Origin: CAZBBC01 sp964489835
GTDB lineage: Bacteria; Calditrichota; Calditrichia; JAJRVZ01
Length of the DNA stretch: 35,484 nt
Assembly: GCA_964489835.1 (NCBI GenBank)
Contig: CAZBBC010000032.1
Span: 1 to 35,484 of the forward strand
Direction: 5' to 3'
Positions 1 through 8,324 of the stretch are shown one piece after another. Position 1 is the stretch's first letter; each line of letters starts with the position of its first letter. The notes beneath the pieces were generated by a model. It did no database searches, was not told the DNA's origin, and saw only the letters and a program-made list of their open reading frames with translations. The position numbers and the translations under genes are program-made.

Positions 1-607
1 TGTTAATCCGTGGAATCCGTGGACTATTTTTTTCTTTGTTTGCAGCCAGCGGCTGCGGTATAATTTATTGCAACAAATAAATACTAATATTGGTATTATT
101 TGCAACGAATAATTTCGATATTCTATTAATTTTTATGGATTATTGACGTAATCTCTGGTCTCCATACGATCTCCTTTTTTGAGCCTTTTATGTAATTTCT
201 AAATCCGAAGCACGAAATCCTAACAATTGTCAAATCCCAATTTATGCGATTATAGCTAAAAACTTTGTTATTTTAGCAAAATTTTTACAAAACGGACTAA
301 TTTATTTCTCGCGATGACGCAACGACGCAGCGATAATATATTTTATTTTATCCCAAATGAATATAATTACTTAAAACTATAAATCTTACTATATATAAAA
401 AAATAATATTAACGTTGCGTTCGTTGCGGCCGCCGCGTCGCTGCGAGAAATTTTTACAATTGGTTCAAACTGATGAATCTCTTTGTTTGCAGCCTTGGGC
501 TGGGGTATGAATTCTCAAAATTAAGATAGTTATTAACAGATTTTGCAAAATATCCACATATCAAATAAATCTTGATAAGTACCATAATATAGGGTACATT
601 TTGGCGA
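1..607. repeat. Noncoding repeat-rich stretch at window start
   Basis: No gene is visible here. The stretch is a patchwork of degenerate dispersed repeats. A motif beginning CTTTGTTTGCAGCC and ending GGTATnAATT occurs at 34-68 and again in the same orientation at 481-515. Two GC-rich tracts, 303-334 and 411-457, are partly inverted copies of one another and share a TTTCTCGC end with a GACGC core. A third motif at 193-226 recurs inverted at 848-882. The start (1-24) has a fragment of the common 'atccgtgg' type repeat. These look like remnants of small non-autonomous elements, not regulatory DNA. Confidence 0.6.
579..597. promoter_or_regulatory. Small inverted repeat before toxin relic, possible operator
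   Basis: GTACC at 579-583 and GGTAC at 593-597 form a 5-bp inverted repeat with a 9-nt AT-rich centre, ten bases before the ATG of the RelE-type relic. Toxin-antitoxin promoters are often autoregulated at such palindromes. The arms are short and there is no second copy, so this is a weak call. Confidence 0.2.
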
Positions 608-799
608 ATGAAATATGAAGTTAAAATTCAAAAACGAATAGAGAGAAGATTAGAAAAACTACCGACTCATGTTCAACAAAAACTATTAAGGCTGGTACTG
701 GATTTACGAGACAAAGGTCCTTCCCAACCAAATTGGCCGAATTACAGTAGATTGAATAATAATGACTATATGTTTGTTTATAAATCAGCAGCTGCTTAA
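608..799 (+). pseudogene. RelE/ParE-family toxin, 3'-truncated
   Basis: This 63-residue product resembles the first two thirds of a RelE-type mRNA interferase. It has an N-terminal beta strand (YEVKIQKRIERRLEKLP), two helices and the strongly conserved stretch GPSQPNWPNYSRL. Relatives usually continue with a strand such as NxYHCHLxxxWVAxW, which carries catalytic residues, to about 85-90 residues. Here the reading runs NNNDYMFVYKSAAA and stops, so the C-terminal strands are missing. No antitoxin gene follows; the next bases are an AT-rich spacer and a dispersed repeat. I read it as an inactivated toxin remnant. It could also be an unusual short active form, but loss of the catalytic strands makes that unlikely. 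Confidence 0.55.
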
Positions 800-847
800 T
801 AATTAATGATACAAAGTTTTAAGTATTCACTTTTTGGATTTAGTATT

Positions 848-882
848 TGTTTAGGATTTCGGGATTAGTGCTTCGAATTTTA
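848..882 (+). repeat. Dispersed repeat, inverted partner of 193-226
   Basis: The motif TTAGGATTTCG, a variable spacer, then TGCTTCG and ATTT appears here on the + strand and at 193-226 on the - strand. The pair brackets the RelE-type relic, which suggests that repeat-mediated rearrangement shaped this end of the window. Confidence 0.5.
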
Positions 883-987
883 TCTTAATTGGCTGATAAC
901 AAGAACCGGGCATAAAATATACTTTACTATATACTTGAATTTTTATTATATTACTTATGTTTGTAAATGAAAGGAAAAGAAAAGCGT

Positions 988-1218
988 ATGCCTCAAATAT
1001 CGTTATATATTGATGAGTCAACATTAAAAAAGGTCGAAACATTGGCTAAAAACGAACACAAATCCTTATCAAAATGGGTGAGAATAAAAATAAAAAATGC
1101 CATAGAAAAAACCTGGCCGGATAACTACTTTACCTTATTTGGTAGTGTGAAAGATAAGCAATTTGAACGACCTAAAGAGCTCGAACTAAAATCTGATCTT
1201 ATCAGAGAAAAGCTATGA
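988..1218 (+). CDS. VapB-like ribbon-helix-helix antitoxin
   Basis: A 76-residue protein whose first part (MPQISLYIDESTLKKVETL then KNEHKSLSKWVRIKIKNAI) fits a ribbon-helix-helix DNA-binding fold: one short strand followed by two helices. The C-terminal tail is charged and probably wraps the partner toxin. I chose ATG 988 because the fold starts there and an AGGA lies at 972-975; an in-frame ATG at 967 has no ribosome binding site before it and would add seven basic residues. The stop overlaps the start of the PIN toxin (ATGA, 1215-1218), the usual translationally coupled arrangement. By family logic it neutralises the toxin and represses the operon. Confidence 0.8.
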   Translation: MPQISLYIDESTLKKVETLAKNEHKSLSKWVRIKIKNAIEKTWPDNYFTLFGSVKDKQFERPKELELKSDLIREKL

Positions 1219-1616
1219 AGTATTTTCTGGATACGAATATTTGTATCTATTTCTTAAAAGGTTTGTTTCCTGCGCTAATTGAGCAATTCCAAACGAAGAC
1301 GCCCGAGGAAATAAAAATTGCTTCCATTGTGAAAGCGGAACTCTTATTGGGTGCCTTCAAGAGTAAAAATCCATCCAAAACAGAAAAAATAGTAAAAGAA
1401 TTTCTGTTACCCTACACAATCATCTCATTTGACGATGAAGCATCAATCATTTATTCAAAAATCCGTGGCTCACTGGAAAAAAAGGGACAGGTCATCGGTC
1501 CTAATGATCTTATCCTTGCGGCAACAGTGTTAGCTAATGACGGAATATTGATTACAAACAATGGTGCGGAATTTAAAAGAATAAAAGATATTAAAATTGA
1601 AAACTGGACCAGATGA
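1215..1616 (+). CDS. vapC: VapC-family PIN-domain ribonuclease toxin
   Basis: A full-length 133-residue PIN-domain protein. The acidic residues of the family are visible: D6 in FLDTNICIYFLKG, E42 in VKAELLLGA, and D98 in GPNDLILAATVL. The C-terminal ILITNNGAEFKRIKDIKIENW matches the usual VapC ending, with an N where many relatives have a D in the TNN or TDD motif. PIN toxins cut tRNA or rRNA with Mg2+ when the antitoxin is lost. It overlaps the antitoxin gene by four bases, so the two are co-translated. The pair appears intact, unlike the two broken toxin loci elsewhere in the window. It ends 66 bp before the assembly gap. Confidence 0.9.
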   Translation: MKYFLDTNICIYFLKGLFPALIEQFQTKTPEEIKIASIVKAELLLGAFKSKNPSKTEKIVKEFLLPYTIISFDDEASIIYSKIRGSLEKKGQVIGPNDLILAATVLANDGILITNNGAEFKRIKDIKIENWTR

Positions 1617-1682
1617 TAGAACTTGTAAGTTGTCAATGTAGCATAAAATAAATCCTACTAAAAATAGCAGCCAATATTACTT

Positions 1683-1692
1683 NNNNNNNNNN
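1683..1692. other. Assembly gap (ten Ns)
   Basis: Ten consecutive Ns. This is the conventional filler for a scaffold join of unknown length, so the sequence on either side may not be truly adjacent and any gene broken at the join cannot be reconstructed. Confidence 0.98.
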
Positions 1693-1857
1693 GTCCCTCA
1701 ACCGCTAACAAAGTAATTCAAGCGCTCGGCTAAACGCCTGACATGGAATTGGTGATCAGATCTTTCAAGCCACCGCTTAATTGCAGGCTGGTTCGGTTTT
1801 GGAAATGGTAGTTTAGCTTTTTTACCATAAACTTTTACATTGAAAAGGAGCATTGTC

Positions 1858-2238
1858 ATGAAATTTAAAACTCTAATGATCATCAAAGCCATTGTCTGTT
1901 TAGGCTTTGGCCCGTTATTATTGTTTGTTCCTGGCCAATTACTCAATCTTCTGGGAACATCATTTGGCCCGGGCACTGCTCTAACCGCAAGGGAATACGG
2001 CGCGGCACTTATTGGAAATCTTTTCCTCACCTGGATCGCCCGAAATGCTGAAGACTGTATTGCCCGACGGGCGATCATTTGGCATTTATTCATTTATGAT
2101 GCTATTGCGCTTCTTGTTACCCTGTCTATTCAACTTTCAGGTGGGTTGAATATCCTTGGCTGGGGCATTGTTGCTGTCTACTTATTCTTTACGATCGGTT
2201 TCGGATATTTTGTTCTTCCACAAAATATTACTAAATAA
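1858..2238 (+). CDS. Small integral membrane protein, about four helices
   Basis: A 126-residue hydrophobic protein with four predicted membrane segments, roughly residues 5-25, 44-58, 69-90 and 96-118. A conserved-looking AREYGAALIGN stretch lies before the second segment. ATG 1858 is chosen because AAGGAG sits seven bases upstream at 1845-1850; a TTG further upstream in the same frame has no such site. I do not recognise the family with certainty; it resembles small uncharacterised multi-pass proteins found widely in environmental genomes. No catalytic motif is visible. It stands alone after the assembly gap, with 134 bp before the next gene. Confidence 0.6.
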   Translation: MKFKTLMIIKAIVCLGFGPLLLFVPGQLLNLLGTSFGPGTALTAREYGAALIGNLFLTWIARNAEDCIARRAIIWHLFIYDAIALLVTLSIQLSGGLNILGWGIVAVYLFFTIGFGYFVLPQNITK

Positions 2239-2372
2239 TAAAGACACAAAGGGTACACTTCTGAATTGTGGTTAAATATGCAACAGGAATATGACCTATC
2301 AAAAGTAAAAAAAACGTATCCGCCTTTCAAAAGTCAAAACACTTTATCAATCTCGAATATAACACACGGATA

Positions 2373-3236
2373 ATGAATATGAAAATAAAGGTCTGCCTTT
2401 TGCTGATTGCCCTGATCATGGGCATGTTTTGTTTCCGTAGTTTTGCCCAGGAATTCATTATCGCCGGGATGGGAGTCATGCCGAAAACTTGGGATAAAGA
2501 GGCAAATTTTGCCACCTTACAGCACTATGCCCGCGATGCGGCTGAGCAGGGGGCAAAAATGATTGTAACTCCCGAAGGATTCCTCGATGGGTACACGGCG
2601 AATGTAAACTTGCGTAAGGATTATACCATTGAGAAATATTTTGCTATGGGTGAGGCCATTGATGGCCCTATGATGCTGCGTGTGGCCGAACTAAGCCATG
2701 AACTAAAGATTTACATTGCCATTGGATTTGCCGAGCGCCATGAGGGAAAAATGTATAACACAGTAGCGGTATATGATCCGTCGGGAAAACTTATCTTGCG
2801 TTATGCGAAGACACATGCACCTGGTGAAGTTAACACGACACCGGGCCGAGAGTTTCCGGTGGTTAAAACGGAACTGGGTACGCTTGGTGCCTTTATATGT
2901 TACGACCGTCGTTTACCGGAGGTTGCCCGCATTCTCGCGGTGAAAGGGGCGCAGCTCTTCATAGTGCCTGCATACGGCCCGGACTCCAAGATAGAAAGTG
3001 AAACCATCATGCGGATTCGCGCCTTCGAAAATCGTGCTTTCGTCGCCTGGGTTAACCCAACACGTGTGCTGCTCATCGATCCGGAGGGTAACGTGCTAGC
3101 CCGCAAGGAGGGCAAAGAAGACAAGATGGTACTGGCCAGGTTTGACCTTTCCAAAGCTGGCGGGGGCAATCTGCTTAACCGCGTGCCGGAGATCTACAAG
3201 GAACTGATTAACACAGAACCCGCGTCCAAACCATAG
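2373..3236 (+). CDS. Exported carbon-nitrogen hydrolase (nitrilase superfamily)
   Basis: A 287-residue protein with a signal peptide (about residues 1-26, ending FRSFAQ) followed by a complete nitrilase-type alpha-beta-beta-alpha domain. The Glu-Lys-Cys triad is visible: E68 in TPEGFLDGY, K146 in RYAKTHAPG, and C176 in FICYDRRLPE. The YDRRLPE context is like that of amidases and carbamoylases of the superfamily, which hydrolyse non-peptide C-N bonds. Export is unusual, because most family members are cytoplasmic, and implies attack on an amide in the periplasm or outside the cell. The substrate cannot be read from sequence. A second ATG (2379) two codons in is equally plausible as the start. 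Confidence 0.85.
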   Translation: MNMKIKVCLLLIALIMGMFCFRSFAQEFIIAGMGVMPKTWDKEANFATLQHYARDAAEQGAKMIVTPEGFLDGYTANVNLRKDYTIEKYFAMGEAIDGPMMLRVAELSHELKIYIAIGFAERHEGKMYNTVAVYDPSGKLILRYAKTHAPGEVNTTPGREFPVVKTELGTLGAFICYDRRLPEVARILAVKGAQLFIVPAYGPDSKIESETIMRIRAFENRAFVAWVNPTRVLLIDPEGNVLARKEGKEDKMVLARFDLSKAGGGNLLNRVPEIYKELINTEPASKP

Positions 3237-3370
3237 TTTTGCAACGACGTCTATTCATGCTCCCTGGCCTCTGGGTTTGTATCTGTACACCGGCAGCGAC
3301 TACCTATGAGGCAGATAAATATCAGGTTTAAAGAACAATTTCAGTCAATAACAACAAAGAGAAAAGGTCC

Positions 3371-5809
3371 ATGACGTCTACAGGCAAATCTAAGATAGTG
3401 GCAATACTCTTCGTCGCCTTAGTGATAGCAAGCCCACATTATATAAAAGGGCAACAGGTCAGCCCGGCAGATGATCACACAATCGCCTTATGGCTTTTTG
3501 ATGACACGCTCTATCCCAATTGCATCCTGACCGATGCCGGCCCCTACGAGCATGACCTGCGGCTTGTAAGTGGCTATGCCAAGTGGTGGATGAAGAAAGG
3601 AAGAGAGATCAGCATTTTTCAGGACGGTACCCAAGGTAGCGACGCCGAAAGCGGTCTGATAACCAACGGCGCCCTTGCAGACGTCAAGCCGCTCCATCAA
3701 ACCGGCCTGTATGGCCTGGTGAAGGGCAAGTTCGGCGGAGGTCTCCGGCTACCTGTAGGTGAAAAAGGTGAGGTCATATGGCCGGATAACAGACAACGTT
3801 ATGCCAATGAATTCCTTAGAGATCGGGATTCCTACGTGCCGGAACGATTGAACATTGGCTATATGGATTGGACCATCGAGTTCTGGTACAAGGCCGCCGG
3901 GAAGATGGAGAGCAGAGCCAGTGTATTCGAGATTCGTAACGAGCGGCACCCCAGGACAGCACATATGGTCAACGCACTAATGCTCGATGCGGGGAGAAAC
4001 CGGTTCGTCCTTTTAAGCAAGATTCTTGAGGACGACTCAACCCGGAAGTTTCATCTGGAGCTGGCGATTCCCAGCGACGATACGCGGCTGAACGACAGCG
4101 ACTGGCATCATTATGCGTTTACCTATACTGCCACCGAGCGTCAGTTGCGCCATTATGTGGACGGTAAACTCCAACCGCTGCCGGACAAAGGCGGATTTCT
4201 ACCGATGATGAGTCGAATCGCCAGGGTAACTATCGATAATAATCTCCAGGGCGTACTGGACGAGATGCGAATCTCCGATGTGGTCCGTTATTTGAGTGAC
4301 TTCCCCCTTCCCGGCACTTTTTCACGTAATTATGCAGTCAAGCCCAGAGAGACGAACAAGGCAAACGGTCCGCCACTCTTGTTTGGTCCGAAGAATCTGA
4401 CTAAGGATCCAATTCTCCTAATGTCGCGCAAGCATGTCTTTATAGATGATGCCCTGATCGAGAAGATGGAGAACGTTGTACTGACAGTTAACAAGCCGGT
4501 GTCGTACGTGGTCACCAACTTTCACAACACCAGGCCCTGGGAGCCCACACCGCGTTTCGGATCGACGATTCCGGACATATGCAGCTTCTGGGACGAGGGC
4601 GATGAGATCCGCATGTTGTATACGAATGGTGGGATGTGGGGTGGCAAGCCACATGCTGTCTGTTATGCAACCTCGACGGACGGCATCAACTGGGACAAAC
4701 CGGTACTGGGTTTAAAAAGTTGGGGTGGTTCAACAAAGAACAATATTGTTCTCCTCAATGCCTGCCAGGGATCGGTGATCAAAGACCCCAACCCGGCGGC
4801 ACATCCTGAGGAACGATACAAGTATGCCTGCTGGCATATGTATTGGGGTTACTATGTGTACACTTCAGCAGATGGGATTCGCTGGCGCCGGAACGAGACA
4901 TGTTCACTGCCAATTGATCCGGACGGTAGCATATCCTTCTACTGGGACGATCAGCGGGGTCTTTACCGCGGCTATATCCGCGCCGCATTTGATACTGGTT
5001 ACCGGCGCCGAACGGTGCAGATAACGATGCCTGAATTCCTCAAACCCTGGCCCTTCAAACGGGTCGAATTCCCCGACCTCGGTGATATGGTTCTGGCCAG
5101 GCCCGTCAGCGGAGAGCTACCACTGATCGATACAGGAGGACAGGTTTACCGGTTCAAAGCACACAAATATGCCTGGGCGCCGGACGTTTACCTGGCTTTT
5201 CCGTGGCGGTACATCGCCGATGGGAATATCCGTCCCGGGAGCTTTCTGATGGTCAGCCGCGATGGTGTGAACTGGAAACGGTATGAGTTCCCTTACTACT
5301 TTGCTCCGGGCTGGGAAATGGATGATTACGAAGTAACAGAGGCTCTGACCGAGCAGGGAATAATTCGTCGTGGTGATGAAATTTGGCATTTCGGCACGGT
5401 TCGGTTCACCGTGCATGGTGGCGTTATATATGGCGGCGAGGAAAGAGAAGGTGGCATTCACGACCGTCTTTTGATGCTCAAGCAGCGATTGGATGGTTTC
5501 GTCTCTCTGGACGCAGATTCTGCCACCGGAACGGTGGTGACCAAACCGCTGGTCTTTGAAGGCGACAAGTTGGTGCTGAACATCTCCGCTGAGGGATCAG
5601 CCCGCGTTGAAATCTCCGATGAGAACGGTCAGGCGATCAGTGGTTTTTCCATGGAAGATTGCGATCCCATCGGCACAGATAATGTTGGGTACGTTGTTAC
5701 CTGGAAAGGCAAGTCGGATGTGAGTAGCACAGCCGGTACCGTCATCAATCTGAAACTTGAACTGAAGAATACAAAACTCTATGCTTTGCAATTTGTAACT
5801 GGTGGGTAA
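3371..5809 (+). CDS. Secreted LamG plus five-blade-propeller glycosidase-like protein
   Basis: An 812-residue exported protein. After a signal peptide (about 1-27) comes a concanavalin A/LamG-type domain, roughly 35-310, marked by WTIEFWYKAAG and later DWHHYAFTYTATERQLRHYVDGK. From about 355 a second domain begins at HVFIDDALIEKMENV and contains repeated CYATSTDGINWDKP-type blades (also TSADGIRWRR and VSRDGVNWKR), as in GH32/GH43-like propeller proteins of Planctomycetota and candidate phyla. A C-terminal beta-sandwich follows, about 700-812, ending LKNTKLYALQF. It probably binds or cleaves carbohydrate at the surface, but I cannot assign catalytic acids. A short relic of the same C-terminal sandwich lies at 11413-11463. 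GAAAAGG upstream supports the start. Confidence 0.7.
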   Translation: MTSTGKSKIVAILFVALVIASPHYIKGQQVSPADDHTIALWLFDDTLYPNCILTDAGPYEHDLRLVSGYAKWWMKKGREISIFQDGTQGSDAESGLITNGALADVKPLHQTGLYGLVKGKFGGGLRLPVGEKGEVIWPDNRQRYANEFLRDRDSYVPERLNIGYMDWTIEFWYKAAGKMESRASVFEIRNERHPRTAHMVNALMLDAGRNRFVLLSKILEDDSTRKFHLELAIPSDDTRLNDSDWHHYAFTYTATERQLRHYVDGKLQPLPDKGGFLPMMSRIARVTIDNNLQGVLDEMRISDVVRYLSDFPLPGTFSRNYAVKPRETNKANGPPLLFGPKNLTKDPILLMSRKHVFIDDALIEKMENVVLTVNKPVSYVVTNFHNTRPWEPTPRFGSTIPDICSFWDEGDEIRMLYTNGGMWGGKPHAVCYATSTDGINWDKPVLGLKSWGGSTKNNIVLLNACQGSVIKDPNPAAHPEERYKYACWHMYWGYYVYTSADGIRWRRNETCSLPIDPDGSISFYWDDQRGLYRGYIRAAFDTGYRRRTVQITMPEFLKPWPFKRVEFPDLGDMVLARPVSGELPLIDTGGQVYRFKAHKYAWAPDVYLAFPWRYIADGNIRPGSFLMVSRDGVNWKRYEFPYYFAPGWEMDDYEVTEALTEQGIIRRGDEIWHFGTVRFTVHGGVIYGGEEREGGIHDRLLMLKQRLDGFVSLDADSATGTVVTKPLVFEGDKLVLNISAEGSARVEISDENGQAISGFSMEDCDPIGTDNVGYVVTWKGKSDVSSTAGTVINLKLELKNTKLYALQFVTGG

Positions 5810-5908
5810 TATGAATTTTTATATCTATTAAATGCATAGGTGCTAGATCCAGATACACGATAAATCCTGGTTAGTATTTTAATCTTGAAAATCTTTAAAA
5901 GGTGAAAT

Positions 5909-7480
5909 ATGAAATCGATCCTATTTATGCAACGGTTCATTTTGATCGCAATTTTTATAGTATATTTTTTTGCCGGTCGAGATTGCTTTTCTCAGCCCAA
6001 TCCCCTCGCCATTGATTTTGAGGTTGTTAGTGACAGTGCGGCGATAGGGGATGGCGGCAATGCCTGGGGTGGACATCAATGTCGTATTGTCCGAACAAAG
6101 GACGGCGTTTTCACCGCCTATACCGTTGAAGGTGGTGGGTATTTTCTGCGGGAATGGCGAGTGGCCAAGCGTTCCTCAGACGGTTGGAACGTGATTGCTC
6201 AAGGTGTAGCTGGCCGGGAACCGGTGAATCTTTTGGCCGCGCCGGACGGCACGCTGCACATCATCGGTTGGCCAGGGGGTAAAGCGAGGATGTGGTCGTT
6301 GACACTGGCAGGAGAGAATTGGAATGTTAGCGAGCAGGAAATAGATGGCCAGATTCAAGGGAATTGGCCATATAATTCCGCTGGTATTGACAGTATCGGT
6401 AATATTTGTGTGCTATCCAGCGAAGGTGGCAGCGAACCGGGAGGTGCCTTTCGCTGGTCATATTACAATGCCGCGCAACAAAACTGGACGTACAAGAAAA
6501 CCAACCTGGATTTTCGTTATTGCTACACATACATATTTCCACTAACACAGGGCGGATTTTCGCTGGTTTCCACGCGTGATGTGCTCTGGGAAGCTCTAAA
6601 CTACGAAAAACCTGAAAACGCCGCCGATTATGTCTTTAACGCTTTTCGTTATTGGCATGCGGAATCCACCGAGGCGCCCCTTACGGCGATGGCATTTGTT
6701 GAGGAACCGCCCACAGAAGAATTCCTCAATGTCGTGTGTAATGCTCAAAAGGATGCGTATATAGACACAAAGGGAAATGTACACGTGCTTTTCATTAAAG
6801 TGGGTTCATCCACCGGGGGCATGTTTCATCATGGACATATGGTTTTTTCACCTCAAGGCGAGACGATCTTCGACGGACAGATGACTAATGCCGCCGGATG
6901 GTATAGCCGAATCTTCCAGGATTGGAACGAGCGTTTCTTTCTGTTGGGAGATACCGGCCTGATTTACCTGCTTGCAAATGATGGTTTTACAACTGTGGAT
7001 TCGATCCAAATTGATTTTCAGGGCTACCATATCGAATATTCAGGATTTGGTATTTCGGTACCCCGCACGGGCACTCCCCTCAGTGATGTCCTGGACGTGG
7101 TTTTCCCGACCAATGGCGGCAAAGATTGGATTTATTTTTCAATTCCGCTTGCTGAATTGTTTGCCGGATCTTTTGTTGAAACAAAGGATCGAACCATGGT
7201 GACTCAATCCAATCTATTCCAAAATTACCCCAATCCATTCAACTCCGAGACGATTATTCGCTACGCTCTTGAGAATCAGTCAAAAACCACCGTTGAAGTC
7301 TATGACGTTTTTGGGCAGAAAATTGCAATCTTGGTAGATTGTAGTCAGCCGCGTGGGAAATATTCGATAAAATGGAATGGTAAAAATGATCAAGGACAGA
7401 CGGTTGCAACCGGTATGTATTTTGTCCGCTTACAGGCTGGCAATTTTATTGCTATTAAGAAAGCACTTTATATGCGATGA
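5909..7480 (+). CDS. Secreted propeller-like protein with T9SS-type C-terminal sorting domain
   Basis: A 523-residue protein with a signal peptide (about 1-29) and a body rich in short beta-strand repeats (for example APDGTLHIIGW, DSIGNICVLSS, DTKGNVHVLFI) that resembles a sialidase- or kelch-like propeller. The last 85 residues are a type A secretion sorting domain: SNLFQNYPNPFNSETIIRYAL, then TVEVYDVFGQKI, then GMYFVRLQAGNF. In FCB-group bacteria this domain directs export by the type IX system and anchoring or release at the surface. AAAGGTGA at 5896-5903 supports the start. The function of the propeller is unknown; the preceding gene, also a secreted glycan-type propeller, lies only 99 bp upstream, so the two may act together. 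Confidence 0.75.
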   Translation: MKSILFMQRFILIAIFIVYFFAGRDCFSQPNPLAIDFEVVSDSAAIGDGGNAWGGHQCRIVRTKDGVFTAYTVEGGGYFLREWRVAKRSSDGWNVIAQGVAGREPVNLLAAPDGTLHIIGWPGGKARMWSLTLAGENWNVSEQEIDGQIQGNWPYNSAGIDSIGNICVLSSEGGSEPGGAFRWSYYNAAQQNWTYKKTNLDFRYCYTYIFPLTQGGFSLVSTRDVLWEALNYEKPENAADYVFNAFRYWHAESTEAPLTAMAFVEEPPTEEFLNVVCNAQKDAYIDTKGNVHVLFIKVGSSTGGMFHHGHMVFSPQGETIFDGQMTNAAGWYSRIFQDWNERFFLLGDTGLIYLLANDGFTTVDSIQIDFQGYHIEYSGFGISVPRTGTPLSDVLDVVFPTNGGKDWIYFSIPLAELFAGSFVETKDRTMVTQSNLFQNYPNPFNSETIIRYALENQSKTTVEVYDVFGQKIAILVDCSQPRGKYSIKWNGKNDQGQTVATGMYFVRLQAGNFIAIKKALYMR

Positions 7481-7676
7481 AGACTGCTTGTTTCAGCGCT
7501 TGCTGGCCATCCGGAAAATCAACTTTACTTTTGAGTTTTAGAAAAATCGTTATTTATCTTTTTCTAAACCGGAGAAGATTTGGGTTAAAATGTAAAAAAG
7601 ACTCTACCGGGGTTCAGACAAAGCGGCGGAGGAGTGAGTCTATTAAAAATAACACCTATTACGAGGACATAATAAA

Positions 7677-8324
7677 ATGAAGCGGATTTTATCTGATCAT
7701 GACCGCAACCGGCTTGACACACATATAGCCGATGTGGAAAAACGTACGAATACCCAGATCGTCCTGGCTCTCATCCAACGCAGCGATATTTATGCGGAAC
7801 TGCCCTGGAAAGCTTTTGCATTGGGCGCGTCCGTTACCGGCTTGTTGATTTTTATTCTGAATCTTTTATTTTACGACTGGTATCCAGGGGTTACGGTGCT
7901 TATCTCGGTGGCCGGAATTCTGGCTGGCGGCGCTGTTTTTGCGCTTTTGACTTTGCTAATACCTGGATTTGCCAAGCAATTTCTATCCGCCTTTCGCACC
8001 GAAGTGGAAGTCCGGCAATACGCGGAATCTCTGTTTTTGTCCCGCGAGTTGTTCGCTACCAGCAAACGGACGGGCATCCTTGTACTAGTCAGTCTCTTCG
8101 AACGAAAAGTCGTTATTCTTCCCGATAAGGGATTAAGCGATCAATTACCCAAGGATGCTATGCAAAGTATAATTACGGCCATGACCATGTTCTTGAAACG
8201 GAACGAAATCAGCGGGGCTTTTGAAGCCGGTCTGGAACAGCTTTCCCGCACTCTGGGAACTAACGTATCGGGCAAAAATGAAAATGAACTATCCGATGAA
8301 ATCATCGAGGAGAAGGGTGTATGA
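7677..8324 (+). CDS. TPM-domain membrane protein, first of a pair
   Basis: A 215-residue protein. The N-terminal segment (LSDHDRNRLDTHIADVEKRT then TQIVLALI) is the first half of a TPM (YgcG/DUF477) domain. Two membrane helices, about 43-66 and 70-95, interrupt it, and the rest of the domain resumes at RQYAESLFLSREL and continues through TGILVLVSLFERKVVILPDKG. Family members sit in the envelope; the isolated TPM fold has been linked to membrane-associated protein turnover, but its exact role is unsettled. GAGGA at 7663-7667 gives a good start. The stop overlaps the next gene (ATGA, 8321-8324), so the two TPM proteins are translationally coupled. Such pairs often follow lemA, which is absent here. 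Confidence 0.8.
   Translation: MKRILSDHDRNRLDTHIADVEKRTNTQIVLALIQRSDIYAELPWKAFALGASVTGLLIFILNLLFYDWYPGVTVLISVAGILAGGAVFALLTLLIPGFAKQFLSAFRTEVEVRQYAESLFLSRELFATSKRTGILVLVSLFERKVVILPDKGLSDQLPKDAMQSIITAMTMFLKRNEISGAFEAGLEQLSRTLGTNVSGKNENELSDEIIEEKGV

Noticed and set aside
1693..1760. attC-like pieces just after the gap (CTAACAA followed by TTCAAGC)
   Set aside because: The left half resembles an integron recombination site, but the matching GCTTGAA and GTTAG right half is absent within the next 100 bases, and the gap cuts the left side.
4824..5024. Open frames on both strands inside the LamG/propeller gene
   Set aside because: They overlap a long, well-supported gene and have no family features; they are shadow frames.
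7477..7680. 67-codon open frame overlapping the stop of the sorting-domain gene
   Set aside because: Composition is basic and irregular, there is no ribosome binding site, and it only fills the spacer before the TPM gene. Probably chance.
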